Origin: Asticcacaulis sp. MM231
Lineage (GTDB): Bacteria > Pseudomonadota > Alphaproteobacteria > Caulobacterales > Caulobacteraceae
DNA length: 64,000 nt
Assembly (NCBI RefSeq): GCF_964186625.1
Contig: NZ_OZ075108.1
Location: 1,922,001-1,986,000 of the forward strand
Direction: 5' to 3'
Shown: positions 56,401 to 64,000 of the stretch, in pieces
Layout: every line of letters begins with the position of its first letter
Position numbering within the stretch: position 1 is the stretch's first letter
Notes under the pieces: generated by a model
Told to the model about the DNA's origin: nothing
What the model saw: the letters and a program-made list of their open reading frames with translations, nothing else
Databases searched by the model: none
Program-made: the position numbers and the translations under genes

Positions 56401-57570
56401 TCACTCAGGATTGAGAAACGCCAGCACCGCCTCTGCGGCTTTTTCAGCGGGTGGTCTTTGGCCGCGCCCCATGGCACCCAAAGCCTTAAACTGTTCAGCT
56501 ATCTGATTGTCTCGCAAGTCTTTATTTGCCAACCGCTCATCCACAGCCTGAACCAGATTCTCGACCGTCGCTTCATGCTGAATGAACTCAGGCGCTATGC
56601 GCTTGTCCGCCATGATGTTGAACATAGTGACGTGCTTCAGCGTCGAAATGCGTTTGTAAATCCAGAAGGTCAGCGGCTCGACCTTGTAGGCGATAACCAT
56701 GGGGCAGCCCGCCAGCGCCAGTTCGGTCGAGACGGTGCCGGAGCACGCCAGGGCCAGGGTGGCGGCCTGCATGGCCGAGTGCTTGTCGGCCTCGCCATAG
56801 ACCAGAAGCGGCTTGACCGGCCAGTCGGCGATGCTGCGCTCTACGAGTTCGCGCACGGTGTCAGCCACCGGCGTGACCAGGCGCAGATCGGGATAGATGG
56901 TGGAAAGCCGCGCCACCGTCTCGGCGAAGACCGGCGACAGGCGTTTGATCTCCGATGGCCGGCTGCCGAGCAAAACCAGCAGCGTCGGCGCGTTTTCGAG
57001 GCCGATGCGCGCGCGGAACGCCACCGGATCGGCGTCATTGAAATCGATGCTCAGGGCCGGATTGCCGACCACGATGGTCTTGAGGCCGGCGGCTTCGAAA
57101 AACGGCGGGTCCATCGGATGCAGGGCGAGCAGCAAATCGACTGATTGCGCTAGGGTCTTCGCCCTGCCCGGCCGTGCTGCCCAGACCTGCGGGCCGACAT
57201 ATTTGATCAGCTTGACGTGCGGCATGACCTTGCGGATCGCGGTGGCCACGCGCAGGGTGAAGCCCCAGGAATTGATCAGGATCACCACATCCGGTCGTTC
57301 GGCCTGTGCGTAGGCGACCGTCTCACGGACCCGCTTCATCACGCGACCATAGGCTTTCAGGCCTTCCAGCAGGCCGAGGATAGAGAGTTCGGAGATATCG
57401 AACGGGCTGACCACACCCTGCTCAGCCATGCGGAAGCCGCCGACGCCGAAGAAGGTCAGATCGGCCTCGGGCGCCTGTGCGCGCAGTTCGGCGATCAGGC
57501 CGGCGCCCAGGGCGTCGCCGGAGGCCTCGGCGGCCACCAGCATGATGCGTTTAGGGCTCATCGTGGCCAT
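56401..57570 (-). CDS. lpxB: Lipid-A-disaccharide synthase
   Basis: 389 residues from the ATG at 57570 (GGGAA nine bases upstream); ATGs at 57561 and a further upstream start at 57624 are possible. The GT19 fold has MLVAAEASGDALGAGLIAELR, FFGVGGFRMAEQG, VLLGSRPSEIKRLSPVF and CSGTVSTELALAGCPMVIAYK. Joins two glucosamine units into the lipid A disaccharide. Overlaps lpxI by 20 bases. Confidence 0.96.
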   Translation of the reverse strand: MATMSPKRIMLVAAEASGDALGAGLIAELRAQAPEADLTFFGVGGFRMAEQGVVSPFDISELSILGLLEGLKAYGRVMKRVRETVAYAQAERPDVVILINSWGFTLRVATAIRKVMPHVKLIKYVGPQVWAARPGRAKTLAQSVDLLLALHPMDPPFFEAAGLKTIVVGNPALSIDFNDADPVAFRARIGLENAPTLLVLLGSRPSEIKRLSPVFAETVARLSTIYPDLRLVTPVADTVRELVERSIADWPVKPLLVYGEADKHSAMQAATLALACSGTVSTELALAGCPMVIAYKVEPLTFWIYKRISTLKHVTMFNIMADKRIAPEFIQHEATVENLVQAVDERLANKDLRDNQIAEQFKALGAMGRGQRPPAEKAAEAVLAFLNPE

Positions 57571-58387
57571 AGATAAAAATTCCCAGTTCGGTTGCGCGTG
57601 CGTAGACCGCTGCCTTATCGACAATCAGCAGGGCGTGTCGACGCGCCACGATGCCGCACAGGCCGGCGCTGGCGACATCCTCGACCGTTTGAAGCCCGAT
57701 CGTCGGCATATCGAGGCGCAGATCCTGAATGGGCTTGGCGAGTTTGGCGAGCACGCCCTTGCGTTTCTCAGGCGTGCCGCGCAAGGCGGGATTGAGCGAG
57801 GTGATACGGCTCAGCATGTGTTGCGTGCCCTCCTGCGCCTCAACCGCCAGGGTGATGCGACCGGCCACCACGACGGCCTGACCGATATCGAGCGCACCAA
57901 TAGCCGCGGCCACGCGCATGGCCTCCTGAGCGTCCTCCATGGCCTCGGGAGACGGGTCTGGCCCGGCTTGCAGGCCCACACCGATCAGCAGGTCCGGATT
58001 GGCCTCATGAGCGCCTTCGATATGGTAACCCTGGCTTACGATGACCTGCGCGACCTGACGCAGCAGGGAGTTGTCCCCCCCACGGCCGGCGGACTGGATG
58101 CTTTGCAGGTGCTGGGCGCCGTGGTTCTTTTGCATGGTGTCGAAATCGGGGCGCTGGACGTAACCGCACATGGTGACGGCCTTGACCTGCTCGGTGGCCA
58201 AAATTTGAAAGAGTCTGGCGAAATCACCAAGGCTTAAATCCTGCCCCGGATGATCGTTGAGTTCAGGATCGGAGAGGCCTTCAATGCGCACGACCGTGTA
58301 GGGGCGACCGGTGTGCTTCAGATAGCGTGCGACTTCGACTGGCAGAGCGCCGCCACCGGAGATCAGGGCAAGTTTGCTGTTGGACAT
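57551..58387 (-). CDS. lpxI: UDP-2,3-diacylglucosamine pyrophosphatase LpxI
   Basis: 278 residues of the LpxI (DUF1009) family: ALISGGGALPVEVARYL at the N-terminus, the RPDFDTMQKNHGAQ stretch, VVAGRITLAVEAQEGTQHML, and DMPTIGLQTVEDVASAGLCGIV in the catalytic domain. Replaces LpxH in alphaproteobacteria and makes lipid X. It is preceded by hairpin island C, which separates it from lpxA. Confidence 0.95.
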   Translation of the reverse strand: MSNSKLALISGGGALPVEVARYLKHTGRPYTVVRIEGLSDPELNDHPGQDLSLGDFARLFQILATEQVKAVTMCGYVQRPDFDTMQKNHGAQHLQSIQSAGRGGDNSLLRQVAQVIVSQGYHIEGAHEANPDLLIGVGLQAGPDPSPEAMEDAQEAMRVAAAIGALDIGQAVVVAGRITLAVEAQEGTQHMLSRITSLNPALRGTPEKRKGVLAKLAKPIQDLRLDMPTIGLQTVEDVASAGLCGIVARRHALLIVDKAAVYARATELGIFIYGHDEP

Positions 58388-58400
58388 GGGCTCCGTCCTG

Positions 58401-58520
58401 TAACGGGGCGTGGGGTCCGCAACCCCACAATCTTTCTAGGTTCTTTCTGGTATGGCCCATAAGGGCCGAACCAGAAAGAAATTACAAGGCTTGGGGGCTC
58501 AGGCCCCAAACCCCGAAACA
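58401..58520. repeat. Tripartite hairpin island C (between lpxA and lpxI)
   Basis: Outer CGGGG/CCCCG pair (58405-58409, 58512-58516); left hairpin GTGGGGT/ACCCCAC (58411-58429); central hairpin TTCTTTCTGGT/ACCAGAAAGAA (58442-58452, 58471-58481) with a nested GGCCC/GGGCC stem; right hairpin TTGGGG/CCCCAA (58492-58510). The left and right modules match those of island A, the central hairpin differs. Unlike A and B it lies between two co-directional lpx genes. Confidence 0.8.
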
Positions 58521-58528
58521 TGACGGCG

Positions 58529-59323
58529 TTAATTATCCGACGGCAAACAAATCGGCCGTGTCGAATCCTCACGAATAAAACGCACAATCTCAACCACCTG
58601 ATCGATGTCGGAGAAGTTCTCCAGCACATCGTCAAGACGCTCCTGGAAGGTGCCTTCCTCAGCGAACATCATGCGGTAAGCCGTGCGCAGGGCCAGGATC
58701 AGTTCCCGCGAGAAGCCACGACGCTTGAGGCCCACCAGATTGAGCCCCTCAAGGCGCGCATGATTACCCCACACCGAACCATAGGGAATAACGTCCTTGG
58801 TCACCACGGCGCCACCGCCGATAAAGCTGTAACGGCCAAGACGCGCGAACTGGTGCACGGCGCAAGACCCGCCCAGGAACACAAAATCCCCGACCTGCAC
58901 ATGACCGCCGCAGGAGGCCTGATTGGCCAGAATGACATTGTTGCCGAGAATGCAATCGTGCGCGATACCCGAACCGGCCATGAACATGCAGTCATTGCCG
59001 GCCACGGTCACGCCGCCGCCCTTTTTCGTACCCGTATGCATGATGACGTTTTCACGCACCAGAGCGCGCTCGCCAACAATCAGCTTGGTCGGTTCGCCCT
59101 TGTGCGCCAGATGCTGCGGCGGACCGCCCAGGCAGGCAAAGGGATGGACCACGCCGTCAGCCCCCAGTTCGGTGATGCCGTCGATCACCACGTGCGATTT
59201 CAGCACCACGCGATCCTTGAGCGTCACCTGCGGCCCGACGATGCAGTACGGACCGATCGAGACATCGGCGCCCAGTTGCGCGCCGTCATGCACTATGGCC
59301 GTCGGGTGGATTGTGACTGTCAT
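58529..59323 (-). CDS. lpxA: UDP-N-acetylglucosamine acyltransferase
   Basis: 264 residues: left-handed beta-helix hexapeptide repeats from residue 3 ([21 protein letters not shown]), [15 protein letters not shown], and the catalytic-His region [10 protein letters not shown], then the C-terminal helical domain [18 protein letters not shown]. First acylation step of lipid A. Overlaps the end of fabZ (ATGA-type). Confidence 0.97.
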   Translation of the reverse strand: MTVTIHPTAIVHDGAQLGADVSIGPYCIVGPQVTLKDRVVLKSHVVIDGITELGADGVVHPFACLGGPPQHLAHKGEPTKLIVGERALVRENVIMHTGTKKGGGVTVAGNDCMFMAGSGIAHDCILGNNVILANQASCGGHVQVGDFVFLGGSCAVHQFARLGRYSFIGGGAVVTKDVIPYGSVWGNHARLEGLNLVGLKRRGFSRELILALRTAYRMMFAEEGTFQERLDDVLENFSDIDQVVEIVRFIREDSTRPICLPSDN

Positions 59324-59820
59324 TTAGGGCTCTCGACCACCATGGCGGCGAATTCGGCCTCGCAGACGATCTTGTCGTTCACATAGGCCTCGCCGCGGAA
59401 TTTGAAAATATCGCCGCGATGGCGCACAACCTCGACCGGCATACGCACCACGTCGCCCGGACGCACCGGACTGCGGAACTTTACACCATCCACCGACATA
59501 AAGAAGATGGTCTTGCCTTCAACATCTGCGTCCAAAGATTTCGACATCAGAACCGCACCGGTCTGGCCCATGGCCTCGATCAGCAAAACGCCGGGCATGA
59601 CCGGGTTTTCAGGGAAATGGCCATTGAAGAAGGGCTCGTTGAACGTCACGTTCTTGATCCCGGTCATGGACTTGTTCTTGACCCAGTTCTCGCCCCGATC
59701 GATCAGCAGGAAGGGATAACGGTGCGGAATGCGCTTGAGGATTTCGGCATAGTCCACCGAAACCGGCGCCGCGTCGGCCACCGTGTCCTGAATGTCTGCG
59801 TCGTCAGCGTTTGTTGTCAT
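59320..59820 (-). CDS. fabZ: 3-hydroxyacyl-[ACP] dehydratase
   Basis: 166 residues with a ~20-residue acidic extension before the hot-dog fold: [42 protein letters not shown] (catalytic His and Glu) and [17 protein letters not shown]. Dehydrates hydroxyacyl-ACPs, balancing fatty acid and lipid A synthesis. In the usual lpxD-fabZ-lpxA order. Confidence 0.97.
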   Translation of the reverse strand: MTTNADDADIQDTVADAAPVSVDYAEILKRIPHRYPFLLIDRGENWVKNKSMTGIKNVTFNEPFFNGHFPENPVMPGVLLIEAMGQTGAVLMSKSLDADVEGKTIFFMSVDGVKFRSPVRPGDVVRMPVEVVRHRGDIFKFRGEAYVNDKIVCEAEFAAMVVESPK

Positions 59821-59828
59821 CGAAAACC

Positions 59829-60845
59829 TTACCCTTTATCCTTTGTCATCGCGTTTTTCTCCAGCCATACCATTTCGCGCAGGAACTGCCGCGACGGCTT
59901 GGCGGGAAAGCCGGACACCATGGTAGCAGCCGGTACATCCTTAAACACACAGGCGCCGGCCGCGACCTTGGCTCCCGCACCGATCTCGATATGATCGATC
60001 ACACCGGCGCGGCCGCCAAACATGGCACCATCGCCCACCTTGACCGAACCGGAAATACCGGAATGGGCGGCAATGATGCAGTTGCGCCCGATCTGGCAAT
60101 TGTGGCCGATCTGAACCATGTTGTCGATCTTTGTTGCTTCGCCGATGGTGGTATCATCGTAGGCGCCACGATCTATACAGGTGCCCGAACCGATACTGAC
60201 GTCATCCTGCAGGATAACCCGGCCCAGTTGCGGCACATCGACCAGCCCGCCCGCATCGCCCGAAACACCAAAACCCGCCTCGCCGATATGCGCGCCGGCC
60301 AGAACCTGTACGCGATCACCGATCAGGGCGCACGACATCGTGGTGTGGGCGCCGATCCGGCAATGGCGGCCAATCCGGCAGCCCGGGCCGATCACCGCAT
60401 AGGCTTCGATTCGCGTGCCCGCGCCGATCTCGACATCCTGGCCAATGACCACGCCGATACCGAGCGTCACGCCTTCTTCCATCTTCACACTGGGATGGAT
60501 CGCCTGCTGCCCCTCATGACGGCGCGGCGTGTAGAGACGCGATGCCAGCCGTGACCAAGCCGCTTGCGGGCTGGCGGTGACCAGCGCCACACTGGCCAGC
60601 GGCACGTGCTCGACAAAGGCCTGCGGCACAAAAACGAACTCGGCCTCGGTGCGGCGCAGATTGGTCAGGTAGCGGCGATCGCTGAAAAAGGCCGCCTTAC
60701 CGGGACCACCCAAAGATAAAGGGGCGCAGGCCGTTACGAACCCGCTCCCCTTCTTTTCCGGCTCGGAGAGCCGGCTGGAGGTTATAACCGCCACCTGATC
60801 CAGGTCAATTTTTGAACCCATATCAAAAAAACGCAGATCAGGCAT
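59829..60845 (-). CDS. lpxD: UDP-3-O-acylglucosamine N-acyltransferase
   Basis: 338 residues: an N-terminal uridine-binding domain, then hexapeptide repeats (VTLGIGVVIGQDVEIGAGTRIEAY onward) with the catalytic-type His in MVQIGHNCQIGRN, and a C-terminal helix. Third acylation step of lipid A. Sits 17 bases after skp. Confidence 0.97.
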   Translation of the reverse strand: MPDLRFFDMGSKIDLDQVAVITSSRLSEPEKKGSGFVTACAPLSLGGPGKAAFFSDRRYLTNLRRTEAEFVFVPQAFVEHVPLASVALVTASPQAAWSRLASRLYTPRRHEGQQAIHPSVKMEEGVTLGIGVVIGQDVEIGAGTRIEAYAVIGPGCRIGRHCRIGAHTTMSCALIGDRVQVLAGAHIGEAGFGVSGDAGGLVDVPQLGRVILQDDVSIGSGTCIDRGAYDDTTIGEATKIDNMVQIGHNCQIGRNCIIAAHSGISGSVKVGDGAMFGGRAGVIDHIEIGAGAKVAAGACVFKDVPAATMVSGFPAKPSRQFLREMVWLEKNAMTKDKG

Positions 60846-60862
60846 AGGCGGTTTAAATCTCT

Positions 60863-61576
60863 TTACTTGGCGGGAGCTGCCCCCGCTGCCGGCTGGTCAA
60901 GCTTGACGCGATCGAAGGTCGGCAGCTTTTCGCCGGTGGAATCCATCTTTTGCACAACGGCCGTGGTGATGTTCATCGCCGGGTTGGCATAGAGGAAGCT
61001 GGTTTGGCTGTTCGCACCAGCAGTATTCGTTGTCATGTCATAATGCAACAGGCTGTCGGCCGACAAAACGGTCGCACAGCTCTTTTGTGTGACAACAGCA
61101 TTGATGTTCGGGATCATCTTCTGGAAGATGGCCTGCATCACTTCCTGCTGGGTGTACTGCATTTCCTGGTTACGTTGCTGCACCTTGGCCTGGAAAGCCT
61201 GACGCTTCTTTTCCCAGGCTTCGGCCTTGCCCTGCCACGCGGTCTTGGCGGCAGGCGTGGCTTCGGCGGCCTTTTGGCCAGCAGCCAGGGTCTTGTATTC
61301 GGCTTCGATGGCCTGGCCTTCGCCACCCAGTTCGGCGTCAACGGCGGCCTTGAGCTGCATCAGGCGGTCCGAAGCGGCCTTGCCCATGGCTGAGGTCGAC
61401 ATGGCGGTTTGTTCATCGAGCACGCACTGGCCGGGGACGGCAGCGCCGAAGGTCGGCGGCGTGGGAACGGCAGGTGCCGCAGCGGCGGGAGCAGCAGCCG
61501 CCTGAGCCATAACCTGGCCGGCGCCGCACATCAGCACGGCAGCGCTGGTGATAAGGAAGAGGGATGCTTTTTTCAT
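60863..61576 (-). CDS. skp: OmpH/Skp-family periplasmic chaperone
   Basis: 237 residues from the ATG at 61576 (another at 61591). Signal peptide MKKASLFLITSAAVLMCGAG, an Ala/Pro-rich linker, then a helical, coiled-coil region (MQLKAAVDAELGG, AWEKKRQAFQAKVQQRNQEMQYTQQEV) as in Skp. Longer than E. coli Skp because of the linker and C-terminal tail. Holds unfolded outer-membrane proteins before BamA insertion; follows bamA by 32 bases. Confidence 0.88.
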   Translation of the reverse strand: MKKASLFLITSAAVLMCGAGQVMAQAAAAPAAAAPAVPTPPTFGAAVPGQCVLDEQTAMSTSAMGKAASDRLMQLKAAVDAELGGEGQAIEAEYKTLAAGQKAAEATPAAKTAWQGKAEAWEKKRQAFQAKVQQRNQEMQYTQQEVMQAIFQKMIPNINAVVTQKSCATVLSADSLLHYDMTTNTAGANSQTSFLYANPAMNITTAVVQKMDSTGEKLPTFDRVKLDQPAAGAAPAK

Positions 61577-61608
61577 CGGTGTATTGTCCATCTCTGGGTA
61601 TTTTTTGG

Positions 61609-63981
61609 TTAGAACTGCGTGGATTGCGAGAAGCGGAAGGATTCTGTTTTATCGTAGGACTGTTTCGACAGCACCTGGCTCAGATCGAACTGAACCGGGC
61701 CCATCGGCGATTTCCAGCGGATAGTGATACCCGCCGAAGCTCTCAGAGACAAGTCATCGACAATATTTGTCAACTTGGCACCCGTAGTAGACGAGACCTT
61801 GAGGCGGTCATCAACGCCGCCGAGTGTACCTACGTCAATAAATAGAGCGGTTTTAAGGCCGTACTGCTCCGGCAAGCCGTTAGGAATGCCCAGCTCGGCG
61901 GTGCCGATGGCGTAGGTCTGCCCCCCCAGCGCATAGCCCGTTGAGGTGTCACGCGGCCCCATGCCGGCATATTCGAAGCCGCGCATCGTATCGCCGCCCT
62001 TGAAGAAGCGGTCGTTGATGCGGATAGCGTCTCCCTGCCACGGAATGATCGCGCCCGAGGTGCCGAAGACGTGCAGGATCATGTCCTTCCGGAAGCCGTG
62101 ATACCAGTGGCCTTCCAGTTCGGACGAGACGTATTTCACGTCACCGCCGAGACCGGCGAAGTCCTGGCGCAGGGTGAACATCCATCCGCGCGTCGGCTGA
62201 ACATAGTCGTTGCGCAGATCGAAGGACAGGGAGTAGCCGACCGACGAGGTCAAGCCGTTACCGCAGCTATAGAGCAGGCCGTTACAGGCATCGGACGAAG
62301 TGTAGGTCACGTCGTCGCTGCGCAGGTTGTAACGCAGGCGCAGGACCGAGAAACCGTTGAGATTATAGCCGAGACGGACGCCGCCACCGAAGGAGTCGGT
62401 CGAGTAATCGACACCGCTATAGTGATACGAACTTTGGAAAAGATCGAAACCGGCCTGGATATCGCGTCCAAGGAAGCGGGGTTCGGTGAAGGAGAAGTCG
62501 ATGTTCTTCTGGATCGAACCGGTCGAGACACGGGCGCGAACCTGCTGGCCGGTGCCGCGGAAGTTCGACTGCGCGATGCTGATGTCAATAATGAATTTTT
62601 GCACCGACGAGAAGCCGGCGCCGAACGACAGTTCGCCGGTCGGTTGCTCTTCAACGGCCACTTCAATATTGGTCTTGCCAGGTGTCGCCGAAGGCTTCTC
62701 GGTGACGTTAACGTCCTTGAAGAAGCCGAGGCCGCGCACATACATCTTCGAGCGCTCGATCAGCGCCTTGTTGTAGGCATCGCCTTCCGACACCAGAACC
62801 TGGCGGCGGATAACGCGGTCGAGCGTCTGGGTGTTGCCGACAATGTTGATCTTGTCGATATAAACGCGCGCGCCTTCGTGCACGTTGAAGGTCAGGTCGA
62901 CATTGTGATCGTTAGGATCGGCGTCTTCCGACGGGCGGATATCGACGAAGGCATAACCGGCCGCACCGGCGGCAAACGTCAGGTCATCGACCGCCTTTTC
63001 GACGCGGTCGCTTTCATAAAGCTGGCCCGGACGGATCGAAATGGCGTGCTGGAGGTTTTCCGCCTTCAGCTTGTCATTGTCGGTCTTGATGGTGATGCGG
63101 CCGAAATTGTACTTCTGGCCTTCGTCCACCGTGTAGGAAATGGCGAAGTCCTTGCGGTCCGGCGTCAGTTCGGCCACCGCCGACAGGACACGGAAATCGA
63201 AGTAACCGCGGTTGGTGTAGAACTTGCGCAACTGCTCGCGGTCATAATCCATTCGGTCCGGATCGTAATTGTCGTTCGACGAGAAGAACTTCCACCACAA
63301 TGATTTCTGCGTGACGACGACCGATTTCAGGTCGTTGTCCGAGAAGGCGTGGTTACCGATGAAGTTGACCGTGGAGACGCCGGTCTTAGCGCCTTCGTTG
63401 ATTTCAAAGATCAGGTCGACGCGCTTTTGCGGCAGTTCGACGATCTTCGGCGTGACGGTGGCCGAGATACGGCCGCCCTTGCGGTAAAGCTCGATGATGC
63501 GCTGGACATCTTCCTGCACCTTGGCCTTGGTGAAGACGCCGCGCGGACGGATCTGCACTTCTTCGCGCAGCTTGTCCTTGGTCATGGCGTGGTTGCCTTC
63601 AAAGACCACCTGATTGATGATCGGGCTTTCCACGACCGTCACGACCATTTCATTGCCGTTCATGGCGATCTGGACGTCGGAGAACAGGTCGGTGCGATAG
63701 AGCGTCTTGACGCCCAGGTCGATCAGTTGCGCGTCAACCGTGACGCCCGGCTGGAACGGCAGGTAGGAGATGATGGTCTGCGAATCGATGCGCTCATTGC
63801 CCGAAACGGTGATCTTGCCGACATACGCTGTTTGTGCCGGCGCGGCCTGCTGTTGTTGCGGAGCGGCTTCCACGGGGGGCGCTGCCGGTACATCCTGCGC
63901 CTGCGCGCCCGTGGCCATCAGGCCTAAGTGTGTCAGGGCCAGTACGCTGACGCCGAGAGTGAGGGAGCGTGTAAGGGTCAT
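61609..63981 (-). CDS. bamA: Outer-membrane assembly factor BamA
   Basis: 790 residues: signal peptide, Pro/Gln-rich stretch, five POTRA domains (about 55-400, with KITVSGNERIDSQTIISYL and FNVHEGARVYIDKINIVGNTQTLD), then the 16-strand barrel with the VRGFEYAG-type substrate loop (here MRGFEYAGMGPRD) and the terminal aromatic FRFSQSTQF. Inserts beta-barrel proteins. First gene of the bamA-skp-lpx cluster; the window ends 19 bases upstream of its start. Confidence 0.97.
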   Translation of the reverse strand: MTLTRSLTLGVSVLALTHLGLMATGAQAQDVPAAPPVEAAPQQQQAAPAQTAYVGKITVSGNERIDSQTIISYLPFQPGVTVDAQLIDLGVKTLYRTDLFSDVQIAMNGNEMVVTVVESPIINQVVFEGNHAMTKDKLREEVQIRPRGVFTKAKVQEDVQRIIELYRKGGRISATVTPKIVELPQKRVDLIFEINEGAKTGVSTVNFIGNHAFSDNDLKSVVVTQKSLWWKFFSSNDNYDPDRMDYDREQLRKFYTNRGYFDFRVLSAVAELTPDRKDFAISYTVDEGQKYNFGRITIKTDNDKLKAENLQHAISIRPGQLYESDRVEKAVDDLTFAAGAAGYAFVDIRPSEDADPNDHNVDLTFNVHEGARVYIDKINIVGNTQTLDRVIRRQVLVSEGDAYNKALIERSKMYVRGLGFFKDVNVTEKPSATPGKTNIEVAVEEQPTGELSFGAGFSSVQKFIIDISIAQSNFRGTGQQVRARVSTGSIQKNIDFSFTEPRFLGRDIQAGFDLFQSSYHYSGVDYSTDSFGGGVRLGYNLNGFSVLRLRYNLRSDDVTYTSSDACNGLLYSCGNGLTSSVGYSLSFDLRNDYVQPTRGWMFTLRQDFAGLGGDVKYVSSELEGHWYHGFRKDMILHVFGTSGAIIPWQGDAIRINDRFFKGGDTMRGFEYAGMGPRDTSTGYALGGQTYAIGTAELGIPNGLPEQYGLKTALFIDVGTLGGVDDRLKVSSTTGAKLTNIVDDLSLRASAGITIRWKSPMGPVQFDLSQVLSKQSYDKTESFRFSQSTQF

Positions 63982-64000
63982 ATGGCCTCTTGTAACCGTG

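Noticed and set aside
62071..63303. 410-codon open frame antisense to bamA
   Set aside because: Shadow of bamA; no recognisable domain.

Overview
This window is a chromosomal segment of an alphaproteobacterium of the family Caulobacteraceae, most likely an Asticcacaulis-like species. That placement is an inference from several things read directly in the sequence: the dusB-ntrY-ntrX-dat-hfq-hflX order, the fused ispDF gene, the two-gene E1 pyruvate dehydrogenase with a lipoyl domain on E1 beta, the lpxD-fabZ-lpxA-lpxI-lpxB block downstream of bamA-skp, alphaproteobacterial SOS boxes of the form GTTC-N7-GTTC upstream of lexA, and several transcripts that look leaderless. I see no rRNA, tRNA, CRISPR array, prophage or insertion sequence. 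It is mostly core genome with a few accessory islands.

Layout. 1-6.3 kb: a membrane-anchored methyltransferase-like gene, a GPH-type sugar symporter, mazG, and a drug-efflux cassette (HxlR regulator, DHA2 exporter, MarR regulator). 6.4-15 kb: hflX, hfq, dat, ntrX (frameshifted), ntrY and dusB on the minus strand, then ispDF. 15-19 kb: sodB, a cinA C-terminal-domain gene, and a lipA-COQ10-DUF6434 operon, then a lipoprotein hydrolase. 19-23 kb: a BlaI repressor with an unusual M56 metallopeptidase under a double operator, then an acyl-activating enzyme. 23-28 kb: ArsR, a DUF2946-like protein, a TonB-dependent receptor and a PepSY membrane protein, probably for metal uptake. 28-35 kb: an acyltransferase, the pdhA-pdhB-pdhC-lpdA operon and ftsB. 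35-43.6 kb: a NagX-like membrane acyltransferase with a LacI-type operator, eno (frameshifted), small proteins, rpmF, ridA, pyrG, secG, tpiA. 43.9-51 kb: ppiD-trpE, trpG-trpD-trpC and lexA. 51-64 kb: a decayed comEC, gltX, gltA, and the lipid A/outer membrane assembly cluster ending in bamA.

How the genes work together: central carbon metabolism (eno, tpiA, PDH, gltA), tryptophan synthesis, isoprenoid and lipoate synthesis, and envelope biogenesis (lpx genes, fabZ, skp, bamA, ppiD, secG) dominate. The accessory parts are regulator-plus-effector pairs with readable operators: MarR/DHA2, BlaI/M56, ArsR/TonB/PepSY.

The points most worth a second look are: (1) single-base frameshifts in eno and ntrX, contrasted with three separate lesions in comEC; (2) a family of three tripartite hairpin islands (about 36.4, 56.3 and 58.4 kb) made of a long central hairpin between two GC-rich hairpins, two at convergent gene ends and one inside the lpx gene cluster; (3) the BlaI-M56 pair, whose periplasmic tail carries four imperfect helical repeats and a TonB-like Lys/Pro/Ala linker instead of a beta-lactam sensor. 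I found no wholly new defence or mobile system.
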